The notes beneath the pieces were generated by a model that saw only the letters and a program-made list of their open reading frames with translations, was not told where the DNA came from and did not search any database. Positions 18,077 through 28,714 of a stretch of DNA of 64,000 bases are shown piece after piece. Position numbers and translations under genes: made by a program. Origin of the DNA: JAOUEA01 sp963810915 (GTDB lineage: Bacteria > Actinomycetota > UBA4738 > HRBIN12); the NCBI GenBank assembly GCA_963810915.1, contig CAWEPH010000006.1, positions 620,001 to 684,000 on the forward strand, in the 5' to 3' direction. Numbering within the stretch: the stretch's first letter is position 1; every line of letters begins with the position of its first letter.

Positions 18077-19203
18077 AACGGATCTGCATCGTCACATCTA
18101 GCCCGCTGACGATCCGGGCCTTCCTCCAAGACCAGATCGCGGCCCTCAGTCTAGAATACGATGTCTGGGTTGTCGCGAATTTTCTCAACGTGACGGAATT
18201 GGGTGCCCTTCCGGCGTCCGTCCATGTCTTCCCTGTTCGCCTTGAACGCGACATCGCTCCGCTACGAGATATCCGCGCACTTGCTCGCCTGGTCACGTTC
18301 TTCCGTGCATATCGTTTCGACTCGGTCCATTCAGTGACCCCCAAAGCTGGCCTATTGGCTATGATCGCGTCGTACATTGCCAGAACGCCAGTCCGAGTCC
18401 ACACCTTCACGGGTCAAGTCTGGGCAACTCGGACCGGTTGGGCCCGACGACTCCTCAAGGGAGTTGATCGGCTCTACGCATCCATAGCAACTCGCGTCTT
18501 TGTTGACAGCCCTTCGCAAAGGGACTTTCTCCTCCGAGAGCATGTGATCACGGCTAAGAAGTCCACCGTCTTTGCCAGTGGATCGATCTCTGGAGTCGAC
18601 ACTCGGCGCTTCGCCCCAGATCATCTTGCTCGGCATTCAAGTCGCGAAAGTCTTGGTCTTACTGAGGACGACATACTCTTCCTCTTCTTAGGACGGTTGA
18701 AACGTGAGAAGGGTGTTCCCGAACTCATTCGGGCCTTTCGCGACATCAGCGATGAATGGAGCAACGCCTATCTCTGGCTGGTTGGAACAGATGAGGAGGG
18801 ATTGCTCACTTCACCCACGTTCAACAACCTCGTGCGAACAAGACATGGAGAGCACACGGACCAGCCCGAATGGCCTATTGGGGCTGCGGATGTCCTTTGC
18901 CTTCCGAGCCATCGTGAAGGCTTCGGCACGGTGGTCATTGAAGCTGCATGCGCCGGAGTACCCGCGATCGGGTCGCGAATCTACGGGCTGACCGACGCAA
19001 TCCTGGATGGTGAGACGGGCCTCCTGTTCCGGACGGGCGATGTGGCCGACCTGAAGCGGTGTATGACCTTGCTGCTATCTGACTCAGACTTGCGACTTCG
19101 TTTGGGGACAAGAGCCCGTGAGCGGGCCCTCGATGAATTCCCAAAGGAGCGTTTGACTCAAGAAATCGTCCTGGCATATGAGCACATGCTTGGGGGTACC
19201 TAG
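18073..19203 (+). CDS. GT4-family glycosyltransferase (PglA/CapM-like)
   Basis: Intact 376-residue protein beginning at GTG 18073, overlapping the epimerase stop (GTGA). Motifs: CIVTSSPLTIRAFLQDQIAA, VHSVTPKAGLLAMIASYIAR, VHTFTGQVWATRTGWARRLL (typical of CapM/PglA-type N-acetylgalactosaminyl or related transferases), FLFLGRLKREKGVPELIRAF, and a C-terminal HREGFGTVVIEAACAGVPAI with the EX7E donor motif. The family adds an early sugar to the undecaprenyl-linked primer. In many bacteria this pattern follows an initiating transferase such as the one at 13805. Donor not determinable. Confidence 0.9.
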   Translation: MKRICIVTSSPLTIRAFLQDQIAALSLEYDVWVVANFLNVTELGALPASVHVFPVRLERDIAPLRDIRALARLVTFFRAYRFDSVHSVTPKAGLLAMIASYIARTPVRVHTFTGQVWATRTGWARRLLKGVDRLYASIATRVFVDSPSQRDFLLREHVITAKKSTVFASGSISGVDTRRFAPDHLARHSSRESLGLTEDDILFLFLGRLKREKGVPELIRAFRDISDEWSNAYLWLVGTDEEGLLTSPTFNNLVRTRHGEHTDQPEWPIGAADVLCLPSHREGFGTVVIEAACAGVPAIGSRIYGLTDAILDGETGLLFRTGDVADLKRCMTLLLSDSDLRLRLGTRARERALDEFPKERLTQEIVLAYEHMLGGT

Positions 19204-19286
19204 AGCTTTACGACGCTCATGCAACACCAGCGAGCCCGGGGGGCCGCGGCAAGTCTGACCCACGGACCGCACGCTAGTCTCACCTT

Positions 19287-20624
19287 GTGAATTCCCGAGA
19301 GGCCGGGCGACAGCGTCTTGCAGACGCCAAGAACCGACTGGTGCAGATACCAGGCTTGTGGGAGGTCTACAGCGAGACCAGGCTGGGAGCTCCAGCGGCA
19401 ACCCATCTGTTGGCCCGAACGCTCAAAGAGCATCTCTTCCGACCCTACCCATCCTTGAGGCACGCCATCAGTCAGTCGGTATCAGTCCACACGGCGGAGA
19501 CTCGAATTGCCTCCAGCATCTTGTTGGTGGATGCCCTAGCAGCGAACGGCATCACTTGGCAGGAGGGTATGCACACGATCTACCTTCCCCCGCAGGCGCG
19601 GCTGAACGGAGATCCTCGGGCCGTGGATTGGGTGCTACCCCCCAGGGGCTGGCTTCAAGCTGACAAAGCAGCCTGGCGCTCCTGAAACCACCAGCTACCT
19701 GACGAACAGCAGACTGCTGCCAATGAGCAGGGCACTTCTCGGGAGAATGTCGCGGCAAGTCCAAGTCGCGGGAGCACTCTACGTGGTCGGCCTCGGTCCC
19801 AAGCCGATTGATCTGGTTGCAGTCGACTTCGGGGGATTCACGAATACTATGCTCGTAACCGAGCACGTGGAGGGCACGACTCCATCTGCCCGCGATCACA
19901 GCCGATTCATGGCATCGCTTGAACGGCACCTACGCAACGACCTTCGAGGTGTAATTCGACCGTTCCCCTCGATTCTACGAACTTCAGCAGCCCAGACTGC
20001 AACGGCAACCTGCTCAGAACGGCGGAAGGTACACTTTCGTATGTGGACACGCAGAGCTTCATTCTGGATGACAATGGAAGCAGCTTTCGGGGAGATCCCT
20101 CCCTTTCACTGGAAGCTCGAATAGGAAAGCATCGTGCGAACTCAATCCACTCAATCCTCGCCATGGCAGGGGTGGATCTCGCCGGTCGAACCGTGATTGA
20201 CATCGGATGTGGCATGGCGATGACGAGCGCTGCACTGCTTCATCTTGGCGCGCACTGGTCGCTGTGTTTCGACAGCCACGAGATCGCTGAGTCGGCGGAG
20301 CGCGTCCATTTTTGCTCGGAAACACTCGCATGACAGCTGTCGGGTCGCGCCTCGCCACGCGGCGCGCCATTGGGAGACCAAGCCCCGGGGTGGATGCGCA
20401 ATCAACTTGAGTCCAGCGTCCTGCTCGACGGTGAGGCATGGAGTATCGTTCGGCGTATTCCTCGATCTGCAACGAAATGCCCTGGGAGTTCGCGTCTTCT
20501 GGAGAACCACGAACCGCGCCCGCAGTCAGAATTCGAGGATGCGGTCAGGGCCGCGCGCAGACTATGGGACTGCCGAACGGTCTTCCGGGCGAATCTCGCC
20601 GATCCATCCGAGCTTCCGCTCTGA
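19287..20624 (+). CDS. Kinase-like plus SAM-methyltransferase bifunctional protein (several frame breaks)
   Basis: GTG at 19287 opens MNSREAGRQRLADAKNRLVQ. The first clean piece has SVHTAETRIASSILLVDALA. Next, in another frame, LVAVDFGGFTNTMLVTEHVE resembles a kinase hinge, and SPDCNGNLLRTAEGTLSYVD resembles the D-x3-N catalytic loop followed by an Asp-x-Gln metal site of LPS-type kinases. The same frame runs into a methyltransferase: VDLAGRTVIDIGCGMAMTSA is motif I. After a change near 20325 it continues LLGNTRMTAVGSRLA, LGDQAPGWMRNQLESSVLL, EYRSAYSSICNEMPWEF and NHEPRPQSEFEDAVRAARRL to a TGA at 20624. Kinase plus methyltransferase would fit terminal capping of a glycan (phosphate, then O-methyl). 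Domain order is seen; the function is inference. Confidence 0.55.
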
Positions 20625-20732
20625 GTGGTCCTTGGTAGGGCGGCTCAGAGACTCGGTAACATGCGAAGCATCTCTGATGGTGTGCCGGTGTTGTCGCGCT
20701 ACTGAATTCGTCGGCAAACCGCGACCTGGTCC

Positions 20733-21436
20733 TCAAACAAGGATCGAGCAAGCGCCATCTGGAAGCGGCTTCGTCAACGACTCGCAGAGCGCCCGCCGGA
20801 CGAACGGCCCTGGAAGATGAAGAAACCCGATCGGCCTAAGTTCTACGATTTCTAGACCGGCGACGGCGACCAGGCCCCGCAGGTCCTGCAGAGACATGGG
20901 GTTGTACACGGCGCCCTTCCGCTTGGCGTGCGCCTGAAGGAGCTTCACGTACGGAGCGTCTGCGTTCCCGTGGTTGTTCAAGACGAGGTAGCCGTCAGCG
21001 ACAGCAGGGGCACCAGCGCTTCGAGTGCTTCTGCGCGAAGAACGGGCTCTGCATTCAAGAAGAACCGAAATGCGGTGACCAGGTTGAAGGCTCTCTCCTC
21101 TCAACTGGTTGGGTAGCGTCGCGTGTGATGTCAGCCTCGATCAACTCCGTGTGCTTCAACTTGCGTGCGGCGACTTCGAGCATCGACCGTCGAGATATCC
21201 ACTCCGGTACGACGACCTGACGCGATCCTCGAGGAAATGGGCCACTCGTCCGGTTCCGCACGCAAAGTCGAGGAGATCCATGTCTCGATCTTTGAGGTTG
21301 GTGGCTAGGACCTCATCTAGGACGACCCGCTCTCTCGACCAGATGAAGCTCTGCCAAGGCTCCTGAGGTGGCGGTCGTAGATACTTCCGTGTCCCACCTC
21401 GACGTGTGAACTGCGGTAGCTGGACCGTTCGTGCAT
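20733..21436 (-). CDS. Class I SAM-dependent methyltransferase (frame breaks)
   Basis: ATG at 21436 opens MHERSSYRSSHVEVGHGSIY; after a change near 21330 the protein reads WQSFIWSRERVVLDEVLATN, then DLLDFACGTGRVAHFLEDRV (motif I) and GVDISTSMLEVAARKLKHTE (motif II). Later pieces are TAFRFFLNAEPVLRAEAL, ADGYLVLNNHGNADAPYVKL and LVAVAGLEIVELRPIGFLHL before a stop near 20733. Substrate unknown; the family includes small glycan and ketone methyltransferases. Convergent with the kinase-methyltransferase gene. The C-terminal end is uncertain because the last pieces lie near another possible frame change. Confidence 0.68.
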
Positions 21437-21445
21437 CGCGCGATA

Positions 21446-23084
21446 CTAGTGGGCCTCGCCGGAGTCGTCTAGGCGCGCAACTTTTCGAGCGAGGCCGACC
21501 GGAGTCGCGATGCGCTCACGCTTGGGCTGACGCTCGTCGCCTCGGAAGTAGCTGCAGCACGTCCGCCATCCGTACGGCTCGGAGCACCCGAAGGAGCCCG
21601 AGCCACGCCAAGCCAGCTCAACGAGACAGCAATCGCTGCCGCAAGCAACGCGTTCCCTTCGATCGCGACCCTGAGAGCGAGTCCGAGGGATAGAGCGAGC
21701 GGGCTCGTCAAGACGACCAGCATCAGGTCCTTGTGGAACGGGTGAACGCATCGGTCGCTCTGTAGAGAGCCAGCTCGTCGTCGCATTCCAAACGACGATC
21801 GCTCCCCAGGGTTGACAAGGCGCTGCCAAGAGCCCCCAGCGGGGGCACTGAGAGCAACGTGAAAGCGAGGGTCGCAGCGAGTGTCCAGACTGAGGTTTGC
21901 ACGAGCCTTCGTCGATCACCCGCTGCGGCGAGGGCGCTCTTGTTGACGCCGAAGGCTACGTCTATCGCTCCCGCTGCCAAGAGGATCCAAACGATTCGAG
22001 GCGAAACAGGAAGTCAATCCGAAGAAGAAATGGAAGATCGCGGAGGGGGCGACGGCGGAGGAGAATCACCGCAGGAAACGTCGCAACGAACATGAGTTTG
22101 CTCACCGACATGTAGAGCGTTTCGTAAGCCGTCTTGTGACCTTGAGCAAAGAGGGTGGTCGCTGCGGGGATGAAGGCGACGGCGAACGAGAGCGGGATCA
22201 GGGCCATTGCTCTTCCCACTGTTGTCGCTACCGGTTCATAGGCGCCCACAACGCTGCTCGAGTGAGTCAACCCGAGAACCAAGATGATGAGATTGAAGGC
22301 CGCGAGCCCAACCGCCCCTGCGATAGCGAACGGTACAGCGATGCGCACGAGACTCCTCAGCGCCACGGAGTAGGTCCGAAGCCGCTCCTCTCTCGTCGAA
22401 CGATGCGGTGCGCGACCAGCGCCGAACACGCCGCAGTGGCAACACCCACCAGACCAAACATCACCGCAACCGACTCGAGCGTGCCGATACCCAACGCGAA
22501 CAGGATGACGACACTCAGCAACTGACTTACGCCCGGAGAATACGTTTGGTACCTCCATCCAACGCAGTCGCGTGTAGCCTCGGGCAAGCGCCTCAACGCC
22601 GACCGCCGCGTTTCGGCCGAACAACAGTCCACCGATCCCCGAATCCGACTAGGAGGTCGCTGTCCCAACGTGAGTTGATCCTGAGTCGTAACCACAAGCA
22701 GAACGAGCAGTGCCACCCCTAGGAGGGCGCCGGCACTCACGAAGGCCTCGAGGCCTCGCGCAACCCTGCGAGCCGACATCGTCGTCCCCTGCGGTCAGGT
22801 GGTCTGCGAGCGTCCGCGTTGCAGCAGGTCCCAAACCCAGGGTCGTAAGGTCCGCAACCAACCCAACCGGCTGCGAAACCAAGAGCGAGTACGCCGTAGG
22901 AGGATCGATCGAGCATTCGAACAAGCAGGATCGTGGTACCAAACACGCAGACCGTGCGGATACCAGTCCCAAGCGATCGGAAGAAGGCCCCGCTACCAAC
23001 AGTAGACATGGCTTGCCCAAGGGCTGCGTCGCTAGGGCCCCCTGTCACCGCCCGTGGGGCCATGCATGGGGGGTCGTCGTTCAT
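21446..23084 (-). CDS. Wzx-like polysaccharide flippase (MOP superfamily, heavily frame-broken)
   Basis: Beginning around ATG 23084, pieces in several frames give a polytopic protein: TVGSGAFFRSLGTGIRTVCV, GTTILLVRMLDRSSYGVLAL, VADLTTLGLGPAATRTLADH, SAGALLGVALLVLLVVTTQD, YSPGVSQLLSVVILFALGIG, LVRIAVPFAIAGAVGLAAFN, VVGAYEPVATTVGRAMALIP, FAVAFIPAATTLFAQGHKTA, YETLYMSVSKLMFVATFPAV, ALAAAGDRRRLVQTSVWTLA and LVVLTSPLALSLGLALRVAI. The 12-14 helix pattern, an 'RMLDRSSYG'-like second helix and 'AFIPAATTLFAQG' match O-antigen/teichoic flippases, which move undecaprenyl-linked repeat units across the membrane. The number of breaks means a true pseudogene cannot be excluded, but order and completeness argue for sequence error. 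Confidence 0.7.
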
Positions 23085-23285
23085 GGATCATCGCCCTTTG
23101 AGCAGTGCTGCGACCTCCCGTGTAGGATGCGGAGAGGACTACGGCTCACCTTCCCGCCAATACCGTCCGCGTGACGGGAAGGACCTCCTCGACCTCCATG
23201 CAGCCTGCGTTGGCAGCGCGCAGATTATCATGGGGTACCGTTTGGACGGTACGCCAGGCTTATCGACTGCTGACAGGAGGACCTG

Positions 23286-24238
23286 GTGAACGGGGTTCAC
23301 GACGACTCCGAGCTCTCGCGATGGGCGGGGATTACTCGCTGGGAATCTACTCCAGGACCGACACCCCTTCGACCTAGCAGGGCGCAGGGTGCCTCGAATC
23401 CGGTCCTTACCCGCGCCCATGTTACGGATGCGCATGCCGTCTTCGTTGCTGATCCATTCATGATGCTGGTTGACGAATGTGGCACATGTTCTTTGAGGCT
23501 CTGGTACGAGGACCTGGGGGATCAAAGGGCGTCATCGCCTTGGCCACGAGCCGAGACGCTCTAGACTGGCAATATCAGCGATCGTTCTCGCCGAAGCCTT
23601 TCACCTGTCTTATCCGTATGTTTTCGAATGGGGCGGCGAGTACTTCATGATTCCGGAGAGTTCATCCGCTGGCGCGGTTCGCCTGTATCAGGCCGATCCA
23701 TTTCCAAGTCGCTGGGTCTTCAGGAAGACCCTCGTCTCTGGGCCGATCCACTTCGACACGTCGGTTTTCGGCATGCCGATCAGTGGTGGATGTTCACCGA
23801 CACCGGGACACCTCCCCGTTTCGACACGCTGCGCCTTCTTCAATCGCGCAAACGCTCTGGGTCCGTGGACCGAACATCCAGCGAGCCCATCGTAGAGGGC
23901 GACGCTCGCTTGGCGCGTCCCGCGGGGCGGGTCGTGACTACCGGCGAGGGTCGCATTCTTCGTTTCACGCAGGATTGCAGTTCGACGTATGGCGCAAGTG
24001 TGCGGGCGCTCGAAATCACGGAACTGACGCCGAGCAGTACTCCGAGAGCACAGATTGGTGACGGCGATCCCATGCTTGCAGGCAGCGCCGTGGCTGGAAT
24101 GGGCGAGCGATGCACCAAGTCGACGTTCACGAGCAGCGAAGGCGGTGGATCGCGTGCGTGGACGGTCTTTCAACCCACGTCAGACGCCCGGGCGAGTCGT
24201 CCGGTGGGCAGCGATGGCTTGAGAAGTGGCCGAAATGA
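23286..24238 (+). CDS. GINT1-N-like/GH43-type beta-propeller protein (frame breaks)
   Basis: GTG at 23286 follows AGGAGG. Joined pieces read HDDSELSRWAG, THVTDAHAVFVADPFMMLVD, YEDLGDQR, SYPYVFEWGGEYFMIPESSS, GAVRLYQADPFPSRWVFRKT, HFDTSVFG, ANALGPWTEHPASPS, GDARLARPAGRVVTTGEGRI, LRFTQDCSSTYGASVRALEI and DGLS before LEKWPK-TGA at 24238. This is the pattern of the five-blade domain found at the N-terminus of eukaryotic glucosamine-inositolphosphorylceramide transferase and in bacterial proteins near formyltransferases and glycosyltransferases, related to GH43/62 folds. Bacterial function is not established; a glycan-binding or hydrolytic role is plausible. Frame changes fall near 23520, 23750, 23890, 24040 and 24100. 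The 201 bp upstream hold no clear gene. Confidence 0.6.
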
Positions 24239-24374
24239 GCGAGCCGCACCGATCATCACGGTCGTGGCCTGTGTTCTGAGGAGAGCACCCCAGGCCCGTG
24301 GCTTGCTAGCCGCCGTCTTGGATCAGATCGTCAGGCCGCAGTCTGCGTTGCCCCTACCGGGGGTTCGCTTCTGA
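24235..24374 (+). pseudogene. Possible N-terminal remnant of a GT2-type glycosyltransferase
   Basis: Immediately at the end of the propeller gene an open frame encodes ERAAPIITVVACVLRRAPQA then RGLLAAVLDQ, which resembles the first beta strand and helix of GT-A family 2 transferases. It ends at a TGA at 24374 after about 45 codons with no sign of the DxD region. Either a truncated gene or the front of a gene removed by rearrangement; the match is short. Confidence 0.3.
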
Positions 24375-24404
24375 TAGACCACCCGCCTATCATGGCCGTC
24401 ATGG

Positions 24405-26314
24405 TTGGCACAATCAAAGGGGCATACCCAGAATGAAGGGACTGAATGGCGCTCCCGTGGGAGGCGGCGACTGCTACTGAAGGTGGTCACCGACGTCACC
24501 GTGTGGACCCTGGCAGCCCTCGTGGCGTTCGCCCTCCGCCTTCCCGGGCGGTGGATGCATCTAGGAATCGCCATTCCGCTGTACGTCTTGGCGGGGTCCC
24601 TGTGTATGTGCTGATGGTAGTGGCCTTCAAACTCGACCGACAGGTGTGGCGCGCCGTCAACGTCGAGGATCTTCAGAGGTTGGTGATCGCGGTTGCACAG
24701 GCACACAGTCATGTTCACGATGGCGTCGCCATCTACAACACCGAGGGAGGCTTCCCTCGGACCGTGCCTCTGATCGCCGGCGCTCTCGCACTTGTGGGAC
24801 TCGCTGGAGACCGTGTCGTCGTGCGATTGTCGTCAGGAGCATCGGGATGAGCCAGAGGCGGACGCTGACGCTGGCGGAGTAACACGGGTACTGCTCGTGG
24901 GCGCTGGGGAAGCAGGCGTAGATGTCGCGCGGGACATTCATCGCCATCCGGGGTCACGGCTACGGGCCGTCGGATTCCTCGACGACAATCCGGTCAAAGG
25001 ACGACTGACGATCAGCGGCCTGAAGGTTCTGGGCGGCCTCAACGACCTGCCCCGAGTCGTAAGGGCCCACCGCGTCCAGGAAGTACTGATCGTCATGCCG
25101 TCCACGCCGGGCGCCACGGCCCGGAAGGTGCTCGAGATGGCCACGCTCGCGGGAGTCACCTGCCGCATTCTCCCCGGGTTGACCGAGATCCTGGCCGACG
25201 CAGTCGACATCAGCCGCATCCGAAGGGTCGAGGTCGAGGACCTCCTGCGCCGCGAGCCCGTGGAGCTGGAGCTGCCCGCCGAGAGCTACGTCACCGGCGG
25301 CACGGTGCTGGTCACCGGCGCCGGCGGTTCGATCGGCTCGGAGCTGGTGCGCCAGGTCGCCCGCTTGGACCCTCGCAAGGTGATCCTCTACGGCCACGGC
25401 GAGAACACGCTCTACGACATCCAGCAGGAGCTGCGCCGGTCGCTCCCCTCCCTGGACTTCCGCGTGGTGATCGGCGACATCCGCGACCGCGTGAAGATCG
25501 CCGAGACCATGGGGCGCTACCAGCCCAACGTGGTCTTCCACGCCGCCGCGCACAAGCACGTGCCGCTGATGGAGGGCGACCCCGACGAGGCCGTCCTGAA
25601 CAACGTGGCCGGCACGCGGAACCTCGCCGAGGCCGCCCTCGTGGCGGGCGTCACGCGGTTCGTGAACGTCTCCACGGACAAGGCCGTGCAGCCCGCGTCT
25701 CGATGCTGGGCGTCACCAAGTCGCTCGCGGAGCGGGTGGTGCGGGCGGTGGGCGCCGGGGCGGCGACCCGGCCAGACCTTCGTCTCGGTGCGCTTCGGCA
25801 ACGTGCTGGGGAGCCGCGGCTCGGTGGTGCCGATCTTCCAGGAGCAGATCCGCCGCGGCGGGCCGGTGCTCGTCACCGACCCCGAGATGACCCGCTACTT
25901 CATGACGATCCCCGAGGCCTCGCCGCCTGGTGATCCAGGCGGGCGCCCTCGGCGCGAACGGCGGCGTCTACGTGCTGGACATGGGCACGCCGGTGAAGAT
26001 CGTGGACCTGGCCCGCGACATGATCCACCTCGCCGGCGCCGACGACGGCGGCGTCGAGATCGAGTTCACGGGCCTGCGCCCCGGCGAGAAGCTCCACGAG
26101 GAGCTGTTCACGCGACGAGGAGCAGCTGGGCGCCACGGAGCACCCGCAGATCATGGTGGCCCACCACGAGCCCCCCGCGGACGACGGGTTCAACGCCGCC
26201 GTCGACCAGCTGATCTTCGCCGCCGAGCGCCGCGACTGGGCCGAGATGGATCGCTGCGTGAAGCTCCTGGTTCCCGGCTACGAACCGCCGGATGAGTGGG
26301 GGTCTCACGCGTGA
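24405..26314 (+). CDS. CapD/FlaA1-like nucleoside-diphosphate-sugar 4,6-dehydratase (frame breaks)
   Basis: The N-terminus (from about TTG 24405; start uncertain) has transmembrane helices (VVTDVTVWTLAALVAFALRL, LGIAIPLYVLAGSL) joined by frame changes near 24610 and 24870 to a CoA-binding-like Rossmann domain, VLLVGAGEAGVDVARDIHRH. The dehydratase domain carries VLVTGAGGSIGSELVRQVAR, VVFHAAAHKHVPLMEGDPDE, STDKAV, then in the shifted frame LGVTKSLAERVV (Lys general base), and FVSVRFGNVLGSRGSVVPIF, DPEMTRYFMTIPEA, LRPGEKLHEELF. Frame changes fall near 25690, 25770, 25925 and 26115; TGA at 26314. Makes a UDP-4-keto-6-deoxy-sugar at the membrane, the usual substrate of DegT aminotransferases such as the one at 8082. 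Confidence 0.85.
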
Positions 26315-26355
26315 ACGCGACGGGTACAGTAGTCAGCCTTCCCCGAGGAGCCCAC

Positions 26356-28129
26356 GTGAGCATGCAGCCCGGAGCCGCGAACCCCAGGTCATCGACCTGC
26401 GCGAGTTCTTCGGCGTCCTCCGTCGCCGCAAGTGGTCGATCCTGTTCGTCACCCTGCTGGTCACGGGCTCGCCTTGGGCCTCGTGTACCGGCGCACCCCC
26501 ACCTATACCGCCACGGCCGAGGTGTCGGTCGAACCTCGATTCTCCGACCAGGTCGTCCAGGGGCTTCGCGTCGGACTCGTTCGTGAACATGGACACGGAA
26601 TCGCGGCTGATCACCTCCGACGCGATCCTCGCCGCCGCAGCCGCGGACGGGAACCTGGCGCTGGACGCCGACTCCCGTAACGGATCTCGAGGCGCTGTCC
26701 AGCCGGATCAGTGTGAGCGTGCCGGCCGACACCACGATCCTCAGCATCTCGTGCACGGACGCGATCTGCCGAGTTCGCCAGGGACTGTGCGAACGCGGTG
26801 GCCACTGCCTACGCCGAGCATCGGGTGGAGGCAGCACGAACGTTGAGCAGCGAGAACCGGAAGGACCCGCAGGCGCGGATGGATGCCGCGCAGGCGCACG
26901 TTACCGCGTTGACCGCGGAGCTCCAGACCGTACCCCAGTCCCAGAGGGCCCTCATCGAGGATCAGATCACGTCCTGGATGACCGTCCGCGACAACGCTCA
27001 ACAGGAATTGGACGCGATCCCCACAGCGAACCCGGCCGCTGCAGAGGTGGTGCTCTCCGCACAGATCCCTACGGCGCCCTCAAACAAGGACTACCTCACG
27101 ACTGGTGCCCTGGCGGCGATCCTGGGACTGACGTTGGGCATCGCCATCGCGTTCGTGCGTGAGCGGTTGGACGAGCACATCACGGGCCGTGAGGTGTTCG
27201 AGGACGCGCTCGGAGCACCGGTGCTCGCCGTGGTTCCCCACGTCACCGGCTGGAGGAAGAAGAAGGAGTCGCGTGTAGTAACGCGCACGGCACCCACCAG
27301 CCCGGCCTCCGAGTCCTACAGGGCCGCCAGGACCATCTTGATGTACCTCGCCAGCCAAGGCGACATGAAGGTCATCGCCGTGACGGGACCCGGTCAGGAT
27401 GAGGGGAAGTCCACGACCACGGCGAACCTGGCCGTGGCGCTGGCGAAGGCCGGCAGGCTCGTCTTGGCTATGTCCTGCGACCTGCGCAAACCGCGGCTAC
27501 ATCGCTTCTTCGACCTCGAGAACGACCTGGGCCTGTCCGCCGTGCTGACCGGACGGGCCTCGCTCAAGGAGGCCACTAAGCGCACCGCGACCGCGAACCT
27601 ATGGGTGCTCCCCAGTGGGCCGGTGCCGGAGGACCCTGCTGAATTGCTGAGCTCAGAGGTCATGCATGCCGTGCTCGCCGAGATGCGGGAGCATTTCGAC
27701 TTCATCTTGCTGGACACCGCACCAGCCCTGGTCGTGGCCGACGCGAGCTCGCTGGCCCAGCGAGCCGACGGCGTCCTGATCGTGGCCGATGCGGCGAGAA
27801 CGACCGCGCAAGCCGTCGCGCACGTCCGTCGTGAATTCGAACGGGTGGGGGGGCGGATCATCGGCGGCGTTCTGAACAACCTCGACCCCAAGCGTGCCAA
27901 GCGCTACGCCGCCGACTACCGCACCTACTACGGAGGCCTCGCGCAGTATGAGACGAAGGCCAGCCAACCCGAGCATCCGGGGAATGGACACCCCTATCGT
28001 CCGCTGGTTCCGAATCCGCCCGAGCTGGAGGACGTTCACACCGATCGGGACGCGGTGCGACCGGATCGGGCGGCAGTGCGGCCCGACCTTGAGCACCCCC
28101 CAAGAGGGATACCTGAAAGCTGGCCGTAG
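26356..28129 (+). CDS. Wzz/Wzc-like chain-length determinant with C-terminal BY-kinase domain
   Basis: GTG at 26356 follows GAGGAG. The N-terminus reads VIDLREFFGVLRRRKWSILF with the first membrane helix, then TATAEVSVEPRFSDQVV (Wzz domain). Frame changes fall near 26385, 26470, 26570, 26690 and 26770; from 26798 on it is clean. The periplasmic coiled region is QARMDAAQAHVTALTAELQT, the second helix TTGALAAILGLTLGIAIAFV. The kinase has Walker A GPGQDEGKSTTTANLAVALA, A' AMSCDLRKPRL and Walker B FDFILLDTAPALV. A Tyr-containing C-terminal tail (ADYRTYYGGLAQYE) may be autophosphorylated. Controls polymer length and export. It begins 42 bp after the CapD stop, probably the same operon. Confidence 0.87.
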
Positions 28130-28227
28130 CCTTGGCCACGATCTAGGCCTAGCGTCGTCCTGTCGAGCGAGCTCGTCAGGTGGCGACCGCTCTCGAAGGC
28201 CGGGTTAGGTCGATGACTCGGCCCGGG

Positions 28228-28674
28228 CTAGCCAGCCGCAGACCTTTGGTCGGGCGATGCCGACACGCCAGCGGACGAGGGTGTGGACCCCAGCGCGAGC
28301 GCGGCCCCGACCAGGTCCGCCAGGACGTCGTCGAAGTGCGCGTTGCGCGTGGGCGTCATGCCCTGCAGGATCTCGATCACCCCGCCGGCGGCGACGGCCG
28401 CGACCGGGAGCCAGTAGCCGGCGCGGGGGAAGCGTCCCGGGCCGCGGCCGGGGCGCCAGACCGCGGCGAACAGGAAGCTCAGCGTGGTGGCGAAGTACGC
28501 GATGGCGTGCCCGACCTTGTCGGCGCCCGGGAACGCGTGGACGCCCGGGAACTCCGCGCCGAAGCTGAACCACACGGTGGTGAGCGCGCACCCGGCGGCG
28601 ATGCACCACAGCGTTATGTCCACTATCAGGTCGTGCCGGGCGTGCCTGGGCTCGATCGTGCCTGCGTGGTTCAT
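28228..28674 (-). CDS. VanZ-like family membrane protein
   Basis: A 148-residue protein with four predicted membrane segments (DITLWCIAAGCALTTVWFSF, HAIAYFATTLSFLFAAVWRP, GYWLPVAAVAAGGVIEILQG and LADLVGAALALG). The VanZ signature residues are present: ADKVGHAIAYF near the second helix and RNAHFDDVLADLVGA at the end. VanZ proteins are linked to low-level teicoplanin resistance and are common beside polysaccharide loci; their biochemical role is unsettled. It is convergent with the BY-kinase gene. An overlapping frame carries an alternative tail, so a late frame change is possible. Confidence 0.75.
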   Translation of the reverse strand: MNHAGTIEPRHARHDLIVDITLWCIAAGCALTTVWFSFGAEFPGVHAFPGADKVGHAIAYFATTLSFLFAAVWRPGRGPGRFPRAGYWLPVAAVAAGGVIEILQGMTPTRNAHFDDVLADLVGAALALGSTPSSAGVSASPDQRSAAG

Positions 28675-28714
28675 CCGGCCGCAACCTTAGCCGGTGCGGC
28701 CGGAGGAGTCGCGA

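Noticed and set aside
21446..23084. Flippase region as a pseudogene
   Set aside because: All expected helices are present in order and only the frame changes, as in neighbouring essential genes such as secE; error is more likely.
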